Of a stretch of 44,454 bases of DNA, positions 16,886 to 24,843 are shown piece after piece (within the stretch, counting starts at the first letter, position 1; each line of letters begins with the position of its first letter). The notes beneath the pieces are model-generated. The model ran no database searches, was not told where the DNA came from, and was given only the letters and a program-made list of their open reading frames with translations. Where the stretch lies: contig NZ_LGHL01000241.1 in assembly GCF_001908205.1 (NCBI RefSeq), positions 1-44,454 on the forward strand, in the 5' to 3' direction. The position numbers and the translations under genes were made by a program. The DNA comes from Bradyrhizobium sp. NAS80.1 (GTDB lineage Bacteria; Pseudomonadota; Alphaproteobacteria; Rhizobiales; Xanthobacteraceae).

Positions 16886-18064
16886 ATGTTCGAACGTAAA
16901 CAGTTTTCTCGGGCGGCCGTCGTCGCCGCCATCGCGGGCCTCGCGGCCATAGCGCCTGCAAAGGCCGAGGATACCGTCAAGGTCGGCCTGATTCTGCCGA
17001 TGACCGGCGGTCAGGCCTCGACCGGCAAGCAGATCGAGAACGCGATCAAGCTCTACATGCAGCAGAAGGGCGACACCGTCGCCGGCAAGAAGGTCGAGAT
17101 CATCCTCAAGGATGACGCGGCGATTCCGGACAAGACCAAGACCGCCGCGCAGGAGCTGATCGTCAACGACAAGGTGAATTTCATCGCCGGCTTCGGCGTG
17201 ACGCCGGCAGCTCTCGCCGCCGCGCCGCTGGCAACGCAGGCCAAGATTCCGGAAGTCGTGATGGCGGCCGGCACCTCCATCATCACCGAGCGTTCGCCCT
17301 ACATCGTGCGCACCAGCTTCACGCTGGCGCAGTCCTCGACCATCATCGGCGACTGGGCGGTGAAGAACGGCATCAAGAAGGTCGCCACGCTGACCTCCGA
17401 CTACGCGCCGGGCAATGACGCGCTGAACTTCTTCAAGGAGCACTTCACCGCCGGCGGCGGCGAGGTGGTCGAAGAGGTCAAGGTGCCGCTCGCCAATCCG
17501 GACTTCGCGCCCTTCCTGCAGCGCATGAAGGATGCCAAGCCCGATGCGATCTTCGTGTTCGTGCCGGCAGGCCAGGGCGGCAACTTCATGAAGCAGTATG
17601 CCGAGCGCGGCCTCGACAAGGCCGGTATCAAGGTGATCGGACCGGGCGACGTCACCGACGACGATCTCCTGAACAACATGGGCGACGCCGTCCTGGGTAC
17701 CGTGACCGCGCACCTCTATTCCGCGGCGCATCCCTCGCAGATGAACAAGGATTTCATCGCCGCCTACAAGAAGGCCTACAACACCCGTCCCGGCTTCATG
17801 GCAGTGGGCGGCTATGACGGCATCCACCTGATCTACGAGGCGCTGAAGAAGACCAACGGCGACACCGACGGCACCAAGCTGATCGAGGCCATGAAGGGCC
17901 AGAAGTGGGAGAGCCCGCGCGGCCCGATCTCGATCGATCCGGAGACCCGCGACATCGTGCAGAACATCTACATCCGCAAGGTCGAGAAGGTCGACGGCGA
18001 GCTCTACAACGTCGAGTTCGCGACCTTCGACGCCGTCAAGGACCTCGGCAAGACCAAGAAGTGA
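16886..18064 (+). CDS. Periplasmic substrate-binding protein of second liv-type ABC transporter
   Basis: First gene of the plus-strand HAAT cassette, 392 residues. The Sec signal peptide (MFERKQFSR, Ala-rich core, cleavage near AKA-ED) is followed by a type I periplasmic binding fold: VKVGLILPMTGGQASTGKQ, then FIAGFGVTPAALAAAPLATQ in the ligand-cleft region. ATG 16886 is chosen over the frame start at 16847 because of the GGGAGGG ribosome-binding site 6-8 nt upstream and the proper signal peptide. The protein is only distantly similar to the binding protein at 5492-6775, so the two cassettes probably take up different compounds. The downstream core-MetE hints at a methylated or sulfur compound, but that is speculation. 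Confidence 0.9.
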   Translation: MFERKQFSRAAVVAAIAGLAAIAPAKAEDTVKVGLILPMTGGQASTGKQIENAIKLYMQQKGDTVAGKKVEIILKDDAAIPDKTKTAAQELIVNDKVNFIAGFGVTPAALAAAPLATQAKIPEVVMAAGTSIITERSPYIVRTSFTLAQSSTIIGDWAVKNGIKKVATLTSDYAPGNDALNFFKEHFTAGGGEVVEEVKVPLANPDFAPFLQRMKDAKPDAIFVFVPAGQGGNFMKQYAERGLDKAGIKVIGPGDVTDDDLLNNMGDAVLGTVTAHLYSAAHPSQMNKDFIAAYKKAYNTRPGFMAVGGYDGIHLIYEALKKTNGDTDGTKLIEAMKGQKWESPRGPISIDPETRDIVQNIYIRKVEKVDGELYNVEFATFDAVKDLGKTKK

Positions 18065-18077
18065 CGCGCGAAAGCGC

Positions 18078-18168
18078 GTCATCCCCGAGCGCGCTTAGCG
18101 CGCATCGGGATCTCGAAGTTGTTGAAACAAGATTCCGGGTTCAGCGCTGCGCGCTGCCCCGGAATGAC
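18078..18168. repeat. Palindromic intergenic repeat, type B, copy 1
   Basis: A 91-bp element with ends GTCATCCCCGA and CCCCGGAATGAC and internal hairpins (GAGCGCGCTTAGCGCGC, CAGCGCTGCGCGCTG). It lies between the binding-protein gene and livH inside the operon. It shares its ends and the GATTCCGGGTTC core with 27469-27560. Confidence 0.75.
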
Positions 18169-18197
18169 GAGTGTTCACCAAGGTTCACCTGCTTTCG

Positions 18198-19067
18198 ATG
18201 ACCGCAATCCTCACCAACCTGTTTGATGGCGTTGCCTACGGCATGCTGCTGTTCGTGCTCGCCTGCGGGCTCGCGGTCACGCTCGGCCTGATGAACTTCG
18301 TCAACCTCGCTCACGGCGCCTTCGCCATGGCCGGCGGCTATGTCTGCATGGTGCTGGTCAACCGCATGGGCTGGCCGTTCTTCGCCGCGCTGCCGCTCGC
18401 CTTCGTCTCGGCCGCCGCGATCGGCATCGCGCTCGAGCGAACGCTGTACCGGCACCTCTACACGCGTAGCCATCTCGATCAGGTGCTGTTCACCATCGGT
18501 CTCACGTTCATGTCGGTCGCCGCGGTCGACTACATCCAGGGCTCGTCGCGGGTCTTCATCAACCTGCCGGCCGCGCTCCAGGGCCAGTTCGACGTGTTCG
18601 GCGTTGGCATCGGCCGCTACCGGCTGATGATCATCGTGATCTGCGGCCTGCTCACCATTGGTCTGCAGATGGTGTTGGCCAAGACCCGCTTCGGCAGCCG
18701 GTTGCGCGCGGCCGTTGACGATCCGCGCGCTGCGAGTGGCCTTGGCATCAACGTGCCGCAGGTGTTCGCCTTCACATTTGCGTTCGGATGCGGGCTCGCC
18801 GGCCTCGGCGGCGCGCTGAGCGCGGAGATCCTCGGCCTCGATCCCTATTTCCCGCTGAAGTTCATGATCTACTTCCTGATCGTGGTCACCGTCGGCGGTT
18901 CCTCCTCGATCACTGGCCCGTTCCTGGCCTCGCTCCTGCTCGGCATCGGCGACGTCGCCGGCAAATATTACGTGCCGAAGATGGGCCCCTTCGTGATCTA
19001 CACCATGATGATCGTGATCCTGATCTGGCGTCCGAACGGCCTGTTCGGCCGCACGGCCGCGCGTTGA
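18198..19067 (+). CDS. livH: Branched-chain amino acid type ABC permease LivH (second cassette)
   Basis: Permease subunit, 289 residues, with the LivH pattern: TNLFDGVAYGMLLFVLACGL, then GLMNFVNLAHGAFAMAGGY, and the cytoplasmic loop RAAVDDPRAASGLGINVPQVF that couples to the ATPases. The end WRPNGLFGRTAAR is typical of the family. ATG 18198 is preferred over the frame start at 18171, which would read out of the preceding repeat. It lies 133 nt after the binding-protein gene with a palindromic repeat between; the next gene follows after 8 nt. Confidence 0.92.
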   Translation: MTAILTNLFDGVAYGMLLFVLACGLAVTLGLMNFVNLAHGAFAMAGGYVCMVLVNRMGWPFFAALPLAFVSAAAIGIALERTLYRHLYTRSHLDQVLFTIGLTFMSVAAVDYIQGSSRVFINLPAALQGQFDVFGVGIGRYRLMIIVICGLLTIGLQMVLAKTRFGSRLRAAVDDPRAASGLGINVPQVFAFTFAFGCGLAGLGGALSAEILGLDPYFPLKFMIYFLIVVTVGGSSSITGPFLASLLLGIGDVAGKYYVPKMGPFVIYTMMIVILIWRPNGLFGRTAAR

Positions 19068-19075
19068 GTTCGCCG

Positions 19076-20104
19076 ATGAACGCTTCTTCCGACGTCGGTT
19101 ATCACGCCCAGCGCCAGTCGCGCTGGCACTATGGCGAAGTCGCCTTCTGGCTCATCGTGCTGGCTTGCGGCTTCGCATTTCCCACGCGCTATCTGATCAT
19201 GACGGACATCCTGCGCCTGGCGCTGTTTGCGATGTCGCTCGATCTCATCCTCGGCTATGCCGGCATAGTCTCGCTCGGCCACGCCGCCTTCTTCGGCGTC
19301 GGCGCCTATGCCGCTGGGCTTCTTGCGCTACATGGCATCATCAATGAGCCCGTGCTGGCGCTTGTCGTTGCAGGCCTCGCCGCGATGGTGCTGGGCTTTG
19401 CCACCAGCTTCCTGGTGATCCGTGGCGTCGACCTGACACGGCTGATGGTCACGCTCGGCATCGCGCTGCTGCTGGAAGCGCTCGCCGAGCGATTCTCCAA
19501 TATCACCGGCGGCACCGACGGCCTGCAGGGCATCGAGATGCAGCCGATCTTCGGCCAGATTCCGTTCGACATGTTCGGCAAGGCTGGTTTCTTCTACTCA
19601 CTCGCCGTGCTGTTCTTGCTGTTCCTGCTCGCCCGCCGTGTCGTGCACTCACCGTTCGGCCTGTCGCTGCGGGCGATCAAGAACAATCCGCTGCGTGCGG
19701 CGGCCATCGGCATCCCCGTCAACCGCCGCCTGATCGCGATCTATACGCTTGCGGCGTTCTATGCCGGCATCGCAGGCGCGCTGTTCACGCAGACCACCGC
19801 GATTGCCTCGCTGGACGTGTTCGCCTTCGAGCGCTCGGCCGACCTGATGCTGGTGCTCGTCATCGGCGGCACCGGCTATCTCTATGGCGGGCTGATTGGT
19901 GCCGTGATCTTCCGCATGCTCCAGGAGCTGTTCTCCACCATCACCCCGCAATATTGGCAGTTCTGGATCGGCCTCGTGCTGGTCGTGATCGTGCTGGTCG
20001 GCCGTCAGCGCCTGCACCGATGGGTGCTGTATGTGCCCAACCTGGTCATCAAGCAGGTGGCCGGGCGGAGGGCCATCGTCGCCGTGCCGGAGAGCGACGC
20101 ATGA
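19076..20104 (+). CDS. livM: Branched-chain amino acid type ABC permease LivM (second cassette)
   Basis: Permease subunit of 342 residues. Diagnostic LivM segment MSLDLILGYAGIVSLGHAA, then FLVIRGVDLTRLMVTLGIALLL, and the coupling loop RAIKNNPLRAAAIGIPVNRR. Several hydrophobic helices span the sequence. ATG 19076 lies 8 nt after livH; the upstream open frame (from 18788) is a shadow of livH. The stop overlaps the livG start as ATGA (20101-20104). Confidence 0.92.
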   Translation: MNASSDVGYHAQRQSRWHYGEVAFWLIVLACGFAFPTRYLIMTDILRLALFAMSLDLILGYAGIVSLGHAAFFGVGAYAAGLLALHGIINEPVLALVVAGLAAMVLGFATSFLVIRGVDLTRLMVTLGIALLLEALAERFSNITGGTDGLQGIEMQPIFGQIPFDMFGKAGFFYSLAVLFLLFLLARRVVHSPFGLSLRAIKNNPLRAAAIGIPVNRRLIAIYTLAAFYAGIAGALFTQTTAIASLDVFAFERSADLMLVLVIGGTGYLYGGLIGAVIFRMLQELFSTITPQYWQFWIGLVLVVIVLVGRQRLHRWVLYVPNLVIKQVAGRRAIVAVPESDA

Positions 20105-20856
20105 CCATCGCGCTCGAAACCCAGAATCTCGAAAAAACCTTCGGCGGGCTGCGCGTCACCCGCGATCTGTCCCTGAAGATCGAGCAGGGGGCCCGCCATG
20201 CCTTGATCGGCCCGAACGGTGCCGGCAAGACCACGGTGATCAACCAGCTCACCGGCGTGCTCAAGCCGAACTCGGGCCGCATCCTGCTCGAAGGCCAGGA
20301 CATCACCGACCTGCCCGTGCACAAGCGCGTGTTGCGCGGCCTGTCGCGCACGTTCCAGATCAACCAACTCTATCCCGACCTGACCCCGCTCGAGACCATC
20401 GGCCTTGCCGTCTCCGAACGTCTCGGCCATGGCGGCGACTGGTGGCGGCGGATGGGCACGCGCAACGACGTCAATGACGAGATCGCCGATCTCCTCAACC
20501 GCTTCCATCTGCTCGACGTCATGAACGAGCAGACCGTGACGCTGCCTTATGGCAAGCAGCGGCTGCTCGAGATCGCGGTCGCGATCGCCGGCAAGCCGCG
20601 CGTGCTGCTGCTCGACGAGCCGGCCGCCGGCGTGCCCGAGAGCGAGCGCCACGACATTCTGGCGGTCGTCGGCGCGCTGCCGCGCGAGGTCACTGTGCTG
20701 CTGATCGAGCACGACATGGACCTTGTCTTCTCCTTCGCTGACCGCATCTCGGTGCTGGTGTCGGGCGCGCTGCTTACCGAAGGCCCGCCCGGCCAGGTGG
20801 CGCGCGACCCGCAGGTCAAGGCGGTCTATCTTGGTGAGGAGGCGGTCAATGTCTGA
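20101..20856 (+). CDS. livG: ABC transporter ATPase LivG (second cassette)
   Basis: ATPase of 251 residues. Seen: Walker A GPNGAGKTT, Q-loop region LSRTFQINQLYPDLTP, the LivG-like signature LPYGKQRLLEIAVAIAGKP, Walker B VLLLDEPAAGVPESER and the H-loop LIEHDMDLVFSFADR. The start ATG overlaps the livM stop by 4 nt and the 3' end overlaps livF by 8 nt, so livM-livG-livF are translationally coupled. Confidence 0.92.
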   Translation: MTIALETQNLEKTFGGLRVTRDLSLKIEQGARHALIGPNGAGKTTVINQLTGVLKPNSGRILLEGQDITDLPVHKRVLRGLSRTFQINQLYPDLTPLETIGLAVSERLGHGGDWWRRMGTRNDVNDEIADLLNRFHLLDVMNEQTVTLPYGKQRLLEIAVAIAGKPRVLLLDEPAAGVPESERHDILAVVGALPREVTVLLIEHDMDLVFSFADRISVLVSGALLTEGPPGQVARDPQVKAVYLGEEAVNV

Positions 20857-21565
20857 CCTGCTCGCGATCGATTCCCTTCGCGCCGGTTATGGCGAGGCGG
20901 TGGTGTTGCCCAACATGTCCCTGCGCCTCGCCGAGGGGCAGGTGCTGGCGCTGCTCGGGCGCAACGGCACCGGCAAGACGACGCTGATCAACTCCATCGT
21001 CGGCGTCACCCGCCGCTTCTCCGGCACCGTCGCGCTCGCCGGCACGGACGTCACGAGTTTGCGGCCCGACCAGCGGGCCCGCGCCGGCATCGGCTGGGTG
21101 CCGCAGGAGCGCAACATCTTCCGCTCGCTGACGGTGGAAGAGAACATGACCGCGGTGGCACAGCCCGGCCCCTGGACCGTCGAGAAGGTCTACGAGATGT
21201 TCCCGCGCCTGAAGGAGCGGCGGAGCAATTTCGGCAACCAGCTCTCCGGCGGCGAGCAGCAGATGCTGGCGATCGGCCGTGCGCTGACCCTCAACCCGAA
21301 GGTCTTGCTGCTGGACGAGCCGACCGAGGGCCTTGCCCCCATCATCGTCGAGGAGCTTCTGAAGGCGATCGGCGCCATTACCCGGGCCGGCGGCATCTGC
21401 TCGATCATCGTCGAACAGAATGCCCAAAAGATTTTGGGGCTTGCCGACCGCGTTGTGATATTGGAGCGCGGAACGATCGTCCACGACGCCCCGAGCGCCG
21501 CGCTGAAGGCCGACCCCTCGGTCCTGGAGCGCCACCTCGGCGTCGCCGGAGCGGCCGCCCACTAG
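20849..21565 (+). CDS. livF: ABC transporter ATPase LivF (second cassette)
   Basis: ATPase of 238 residues, typical for LivF. Seen: Walker A GRNGTGKTT, the motif GIGWVPQERNIFRSLTVEENM, signature LSGGEQQMLAIGRAL, Walker B VLLLDEPTEGLAP and IVEQNAQKILGLADR. ATG 20849 lies within the end of livG, behind GGTGAGGAGG. Last transporter gene of the cassette; a MetE-like gene follows after 20 nt and is probably in the same transcript. Confidence 0.92.
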   Translation: MSDLLAIDSLRAGYGEAVVLPNMSLRLAEGQVLALLGRNGTGKTTLINSIVGVTRRFSGTVALAGTDVTSLRPDQRARAGIGWVPQERNIFRSLTVEENMTAVAQPGPWTVEKVYEMFPRLKERRSNFGNQLSGGEQQMLAIGRALTLNPKVLLLDEPTEGLAPIIVEELLKAIGAITRAGGICSIIVEQNAQKILGLADRVVILERGTIVHDAPSAALKADPSVLERHLGVAGAAAH

Positions 21566-21585
21566 AAAATCCCGGGAGTAAAAAA

Positions 21586-22704
21586 ATGCAGCGAACCAAA
21601 GCCCCCTTCCGCGCCGACGAGGTCGGCAGCCTCCTGCGCCCCGCCAAGATCAAGGAGGCCCGCGCAAGGCTCGAGAAGGGCGAGATCTCGGCCGACGATC
21701 TGCGCAAGATCGAGGACATGGAGATCGAGAAGGTCGTGCACAAGCAGGCCTCGGTCGGCCTGAAGCTCGCAACGGACGGCGAGTTCCGCCGCTCCTGGTG
21801 GCATTTCGACTTCCTGGCCAAGCTCACCGGCTGCGAGCTGTTCCACCCCGACACCGGCATCCAGTTCACGGGCGTGCAGACCCGTCACGACGCGGTGCGC
21901 GTGATCGGCAAGCTCGACTTCCCCGACGATCATCCGATGCTGGATCACTTCCGTTTCCTGAAGAAGTGCGCGGACCAGGCCCACGTCACCGCCAAGATGA
22001 CGATCCCGTCACCCGCGGTGCTGCACTTCCGCGGCGGCCGCAAGTCGATCTCCAAGGAGGTCTATCCCGATCTCGAGGCCTTCTACGAAGACCTCGGCAA
22101 GACCTACCGCAAGGCCGTCAAGGCGTTCTACGACGCCGGCTGCCGCTATCTCCAGTTCGACGACACCGTGTGGGCCTATCTCTGCTCGCAGGACGAATTG
22201 CAGAAGGCGCGCGAGCGCGGCGACAACCCGGACGGCCTCCAGCAGATCTACGCGCGCATCATCAACTACGCGCTGGCTGAGAAGCCCGCCGACATGGTGG
22301 TGACAACCCATGTCTGCCGCGGCAATTTCCGTTCGACCTGGATCTCCTCGGGCGGCTACGAGCCGGTCGCTGAGACCATGCTCGCCGGCACCAACTACGA
22401 CGGCTACTTCCTCGAATACGACAGCGACCGTGCCGGTGGCTTCGAGCCGTTACGCTTCCTGCCCAAGGGCAACAAGGTCGTCGTGGTCGGCGTCATCACC
22501 TCGAAGTTCGGCGAGCTCGAGAAGAAGGACGACATCAAGCGCCGTCTGGAAGAGGCCTCGAAATTCGCGCCTCTGGAGCAGCTCGCGCTGTCTCCGCAGT
22601 GCGGTTTTGCCTCGACCGAGGAAGGCAACATCCTCTCCGAGGAGGAGCAGTGGGCCAAGCTGAGCCTTGCGGTGGACATCGCGAAGGAAGTGTGGGGCAA
22701 CTAA
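21586..22704 (+). CDS. Core-MetE-like cobalamin-independent methionine synthase family protein
   Basis: A 372-residue protein equivalent to the C-terminal catalytic half of MetE (full length about 750), without the N-terminal half that helps bind methyl-folate. The zinc/homocysteine site is intact: His242 and Cys244 in THVCRGN, Glu277 in FLEYD, and Cys339 in SPQCGF. Such short proteins include the YxjG/YxjH type and core-MetE, some of which take the methyl group from donors other than methyl-tetrahydrofolate polyglutamate. The gene lies 20 nt after livF with GGGAGT before the ATG, so it is probably expressed with the uptake system. The methyl donor and the transported compound are unknown. 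It differs from a standard housekeeping metE. Confidence 0.85.
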   Translation: MQRTKAPFRADEVGSLLRPAKIKEARARLEKGEISADDLRKIEDMEIEKVVHKQASVGLKLATDGEFRRSWWHFDFLAKLTGCELFHPDTGIQFTGVQTRHDAVRVIGKLDFPDDHPMLDHFRFLKKCADQAHVTAKMTIPSPAVLHFRGGRKSISKEVYPDLEAFYEDLGKTYRKAVKAFYDAGCRYLQFDDTVWAYLCSQDELQKARERGDNPDGLQQIYARIINYALAEKPADMVVTTHVCRGNFRSTWISSGGYEPVAETMLAGTNYDGYFLEYDSDRAGGFEPLRFLPKGNKVVVVGVITSKFGELEKKDDIKRRLEEASKFAPLEQLALSPQCGFASTEEGNILSEEEQWAKLSLAVDIAKEVWGN

Positions 22705-22757
22705 GCCCCACGCAATCGGTGATGTGAGTGACGGCGCGGCCTCACCACACTCTCGCT

Positions 22758-22858
22758 GTCATTCCCCGCGAAAGCGGGGAATCCAGTACGCCGCGGCTTT
22801 TCCGTACTTCTCGCTGTCTCTGGAATACTGGATCGCCCGGTCAAGGCCGGGCGATGAC
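22758..22858. repeat. Palindromic intergenic repeat, type A, copy 2
   Basis: 101 bp, with hairpins CCCCGCGAAAGCGGGG at the left and CGCCCGGTCAAGGCCGGGCG at the right. It is nearly the reverse complement of 5365-5465, with the same length, ends and core. It follows the core-MetE gene after about 50 nt. Confidence 0.8.
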
Positions 22859-22877
22859 GCCGTGTGCGAGGATCAAT

Positions 22878-22946
22878 CGTAGCACGCATGAGCGAAGCGA
22901 CATGCGGGACTTCTTCCCGGATATCGCTTCGCTCATCCGGGCTACG
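22878..22946. repeat. GTAGC...GCTACG intergenic palindrome
   Basis: Inverted repeat with CGTAGC at the left and GCTACG at the right, arms ATGAGCGAAGCGA and TCGCTTCGCTCAT, and a GCGGGACTTCTTCCCGG centre. I recall the sequence GCCCGGATGAGCGAAGCGA as a frequent spacer element in Bradyrhizobium. It lies just after the 3' end of the caspase-like gene. Confidence 0.7.
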
Positions 22947-22966
22947 TCGTCCGGCAAGCGCGGCCG

Positions 22967-24679
22967 TCACTTCTCCGCCAGATAGACCTCGCCCAGCAGC
23001 GACGAGTTCGACCACGGCACCTGCTTGTTCTTCGTGCTCGAGACGACCTCGGCCCGCACGCGCGTGAGCATCTGCTGCACTTCAAGGCGCGGTGTGCCGA
23101 GATGACGGGAGAGGGCCGCCGAGAACGGTGAATTGGCGCCTTCGCCGTCGAGCGCAACCTGTCCCGGTGCGGTTGCGAAAGCGATCAGCGTGCCCGCGCC
23201 CAGTGTCGCGCCGGCACCCAGGCTCGTTGGCGCGGCGAGGCCCGAGGCGCCCTCGATCCCGCGATTGCTGCCGGCGGACGCGACCTGCTGCGCCATCGGA
23301 TTGTTGCGGCAGGCATCGAAGATCAGGATGTTGGTGCGGACCTGATCGTCGAGGCCGGCCATGATCGTATCCATGTCGATCATCGCCTCGGTCATGCTGC
23401 TGCCGGCCTTCAGCTCCACGTCGACGGGAATGAGATAGTTGCGGCCGTCGACCTGGACGCCGTGGCCGGCATAGTAGACCACGGCAACTTGCGCCCGCGC
23501 CGCCTCGCGCAGGAATTCGCGCGTCACCTTCTGCATCGCGGTGCGGTCGAGATCGACGCCTTCCGACACGGTGAAGCCGATGTCGCGAAGGCTCTTCGCG
23601 ACGGCGCGCGCGTCGTTGGGTGGGTTGGGCAGCGCCTTGACGTGCGCATAGGCGCCGTTGCCGATCACCAGCGCCATGCGCTTGCCTGGAGTAACCGGGG
23701 CAGGCGAGGGCGCAGGCGCTGTGCCCGTCTGCTGCGGGGCCGGTGCCGGCTGCGTCGTCGGCGACGGTGCATCGCGTGGGATCGGCGCGCTCGCGTCCGT
23801 CACCAGTGACAGCCGTACCTTTGCGGTCGCCTGGTTGGCCTTGCTGCCGGCATCGGAGGCCGTGACCGCTAGCGTCGCATTGTAGTCGTCCTTCGCATGC
23901 GCGTAGTCACCCTTCGCCTCGTAGGCCAGCGCACGATGGATGTAGGCCGAGATCAGCACACTGTTCGGCGGCGTCATGATGTTGACCGGCGGCTTCTCCC
24001 TGGCGAGCCGGATCGCTTCGCTGCCGTCGGCAATCGCGCGATCGAGATCGCCTCTTGCGCGCCAGATCGTGGTGCGGCTGATCAGCGGCTGCGGCAGCGT
24101 CGGGTCGAGCCTGATGGCCTGGTTGATGTCGGCGAGCGCGCCGTCGAGATCGCCGAGCGCCTTCTTCGCGCTGCCGCGGTTCTGATACGAGAACACCGAG
24201 TTCGGCTGCATCTTGATCGTGGCATCGTAGTCGGCGATCGCTTTGGCGTAGTCGCCCTTGCCGCGCCAGGCATTGCCGCGGTTGTGGAAGATGATGCCGC
24301 TCGGCGGGCCGAGCTTGAGCGCATCGTCGAAATCGGTGATCGCGATCTCGAACTCGCCCTTGTCGTAATAGGCCGATCCCCTGAGGCTGTAGGCCGCCTG
24401 GCTCGGCTGGAGCTGGATCGCTTCCGTGGTATCGGCGATGACCTTCGAATAGTCGCCCTTCTTGTTCCAGCCTACCGCGCGCCAGAAGTAGATTGTCGCG
24501 AGCTGCTCGCCCCTGAACACCTTCAGCGCGACGATCTTGTTGCAGGCCTCGATCATCTTGTCCGCCGGCGTAGTGTCGGTTGTGCAAAGCGGCCCGAGCT
24601 GGCTGCGTGCCTGCGCGAGAGCGGGCGCCGGCCACAGGGTTGCGGCGAGCAGGCAGGTCGCAACGAGCACACGGCGCAT
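22967..24679 (-). CDS. Secreted TPR-caspase (peptidase C14) protein
   Basis: A 570-residue protein. A Sec signal peptide (residues 1-23, ending ALAQA) is followed by about five to six tetratricopeptide repeats (about 60-270; repeated GDYxKAIADYxxAI patterns), a Pro/Ala/Thr-rich linker (about 298-332) and a caspase-fold domain (334-570). The catalytic dyad is present as His406 in YYAGHG and Cys457 in FDACRNNP; the domain opens with MALVIGNGAYAHV. Family C14 members cleave after basic or acidic residues; the target is unknown here. The signal peptide places it in the periplasm. It is divergent from the HTH-methyltransferase gene with 164 nt between. Confidence in the domains is high; the biological role is open. 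Confidence 0.88.
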   Translation of the reverse strand: MRRVLVATCLLAATLWPAPALAQARSQLGPLCTTDTTPADKMIEACNKIVALKVFRGEQLATIYFWRAVGWNKKGDYSKVIADTTEAIQLQPSQAAYSLRGSAYYDKGEFEIAITDFDDALKLGPPSGIIFHNRGNAWRGKGDYAKAIADYDATIKMQPNSVFSYQNRGSAKKALGDLDGALADINQAIRLDPTLPQPLISRTTIWRARGDLDRAIADGSEAIRLAREKPPVNIMTPPNSVLISAYIHRALAYEAKGDYAHAKDDYNATLAVTASDAGSKANQATAKVRLSLVTDASAPIPRDAPSPTTQPAPAPQQTGTAPAPSPAPVTPGKRMALVIGNGAYAHVKALPNPPNDARAVAKSLRDIGFTVSEGVDLDRTAMQKVTREFLREAARAQVAVVYYAGHGVQVDGRNYLIPVDVELKAGSSMTEAMIDMDTIMAGLDDQVRTNILIFDACRNNPMAQQVASAGSNRGIEGASGLAAPTSLGAGATLGAGTLIAFATAPGQVALDGEGANSPFSAALSRHLGTPRLEVQQMLTRVRAEVVSSTKNKQVPWSNSSLLGEVYLAEK

Positions 24680-24772
24680 GGCGGTGGTTCCGTAAGAGGA
24701 GAAGCGCTTGTTTGTTGCCCGGCGGAGCGTCGGGGTTCACGCTCTCGTCATTGGAAGTGGCGCAAAGCAGAA

Positions 24773-24831
24773 GGGGTATTCCCCCAGTGGGCAGGATTTG
24801 CTAATGGGTGGCTCCCAACAAGGCTGCCCAC
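24773..24831 (+). promoter_or_regulatory. Nested inverted repeats before the HTH-methyltransferase gene
   Basis: Three inverted repeats lie in the 75 nt before ATG 24844: GGGG-TATT-CCCC (24773-24784), GTGGGCAG (24787-24794) with CTGCCCAC (24824-24831), and inside that loop TGGG-TGGCT-CCCA (24805-24817). They could form an RNA leader structure or be an operator read by the encoded HTH protein. Confidence 0.45.
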
Positions 24832-24843
24832 CGCTTCCCACTG

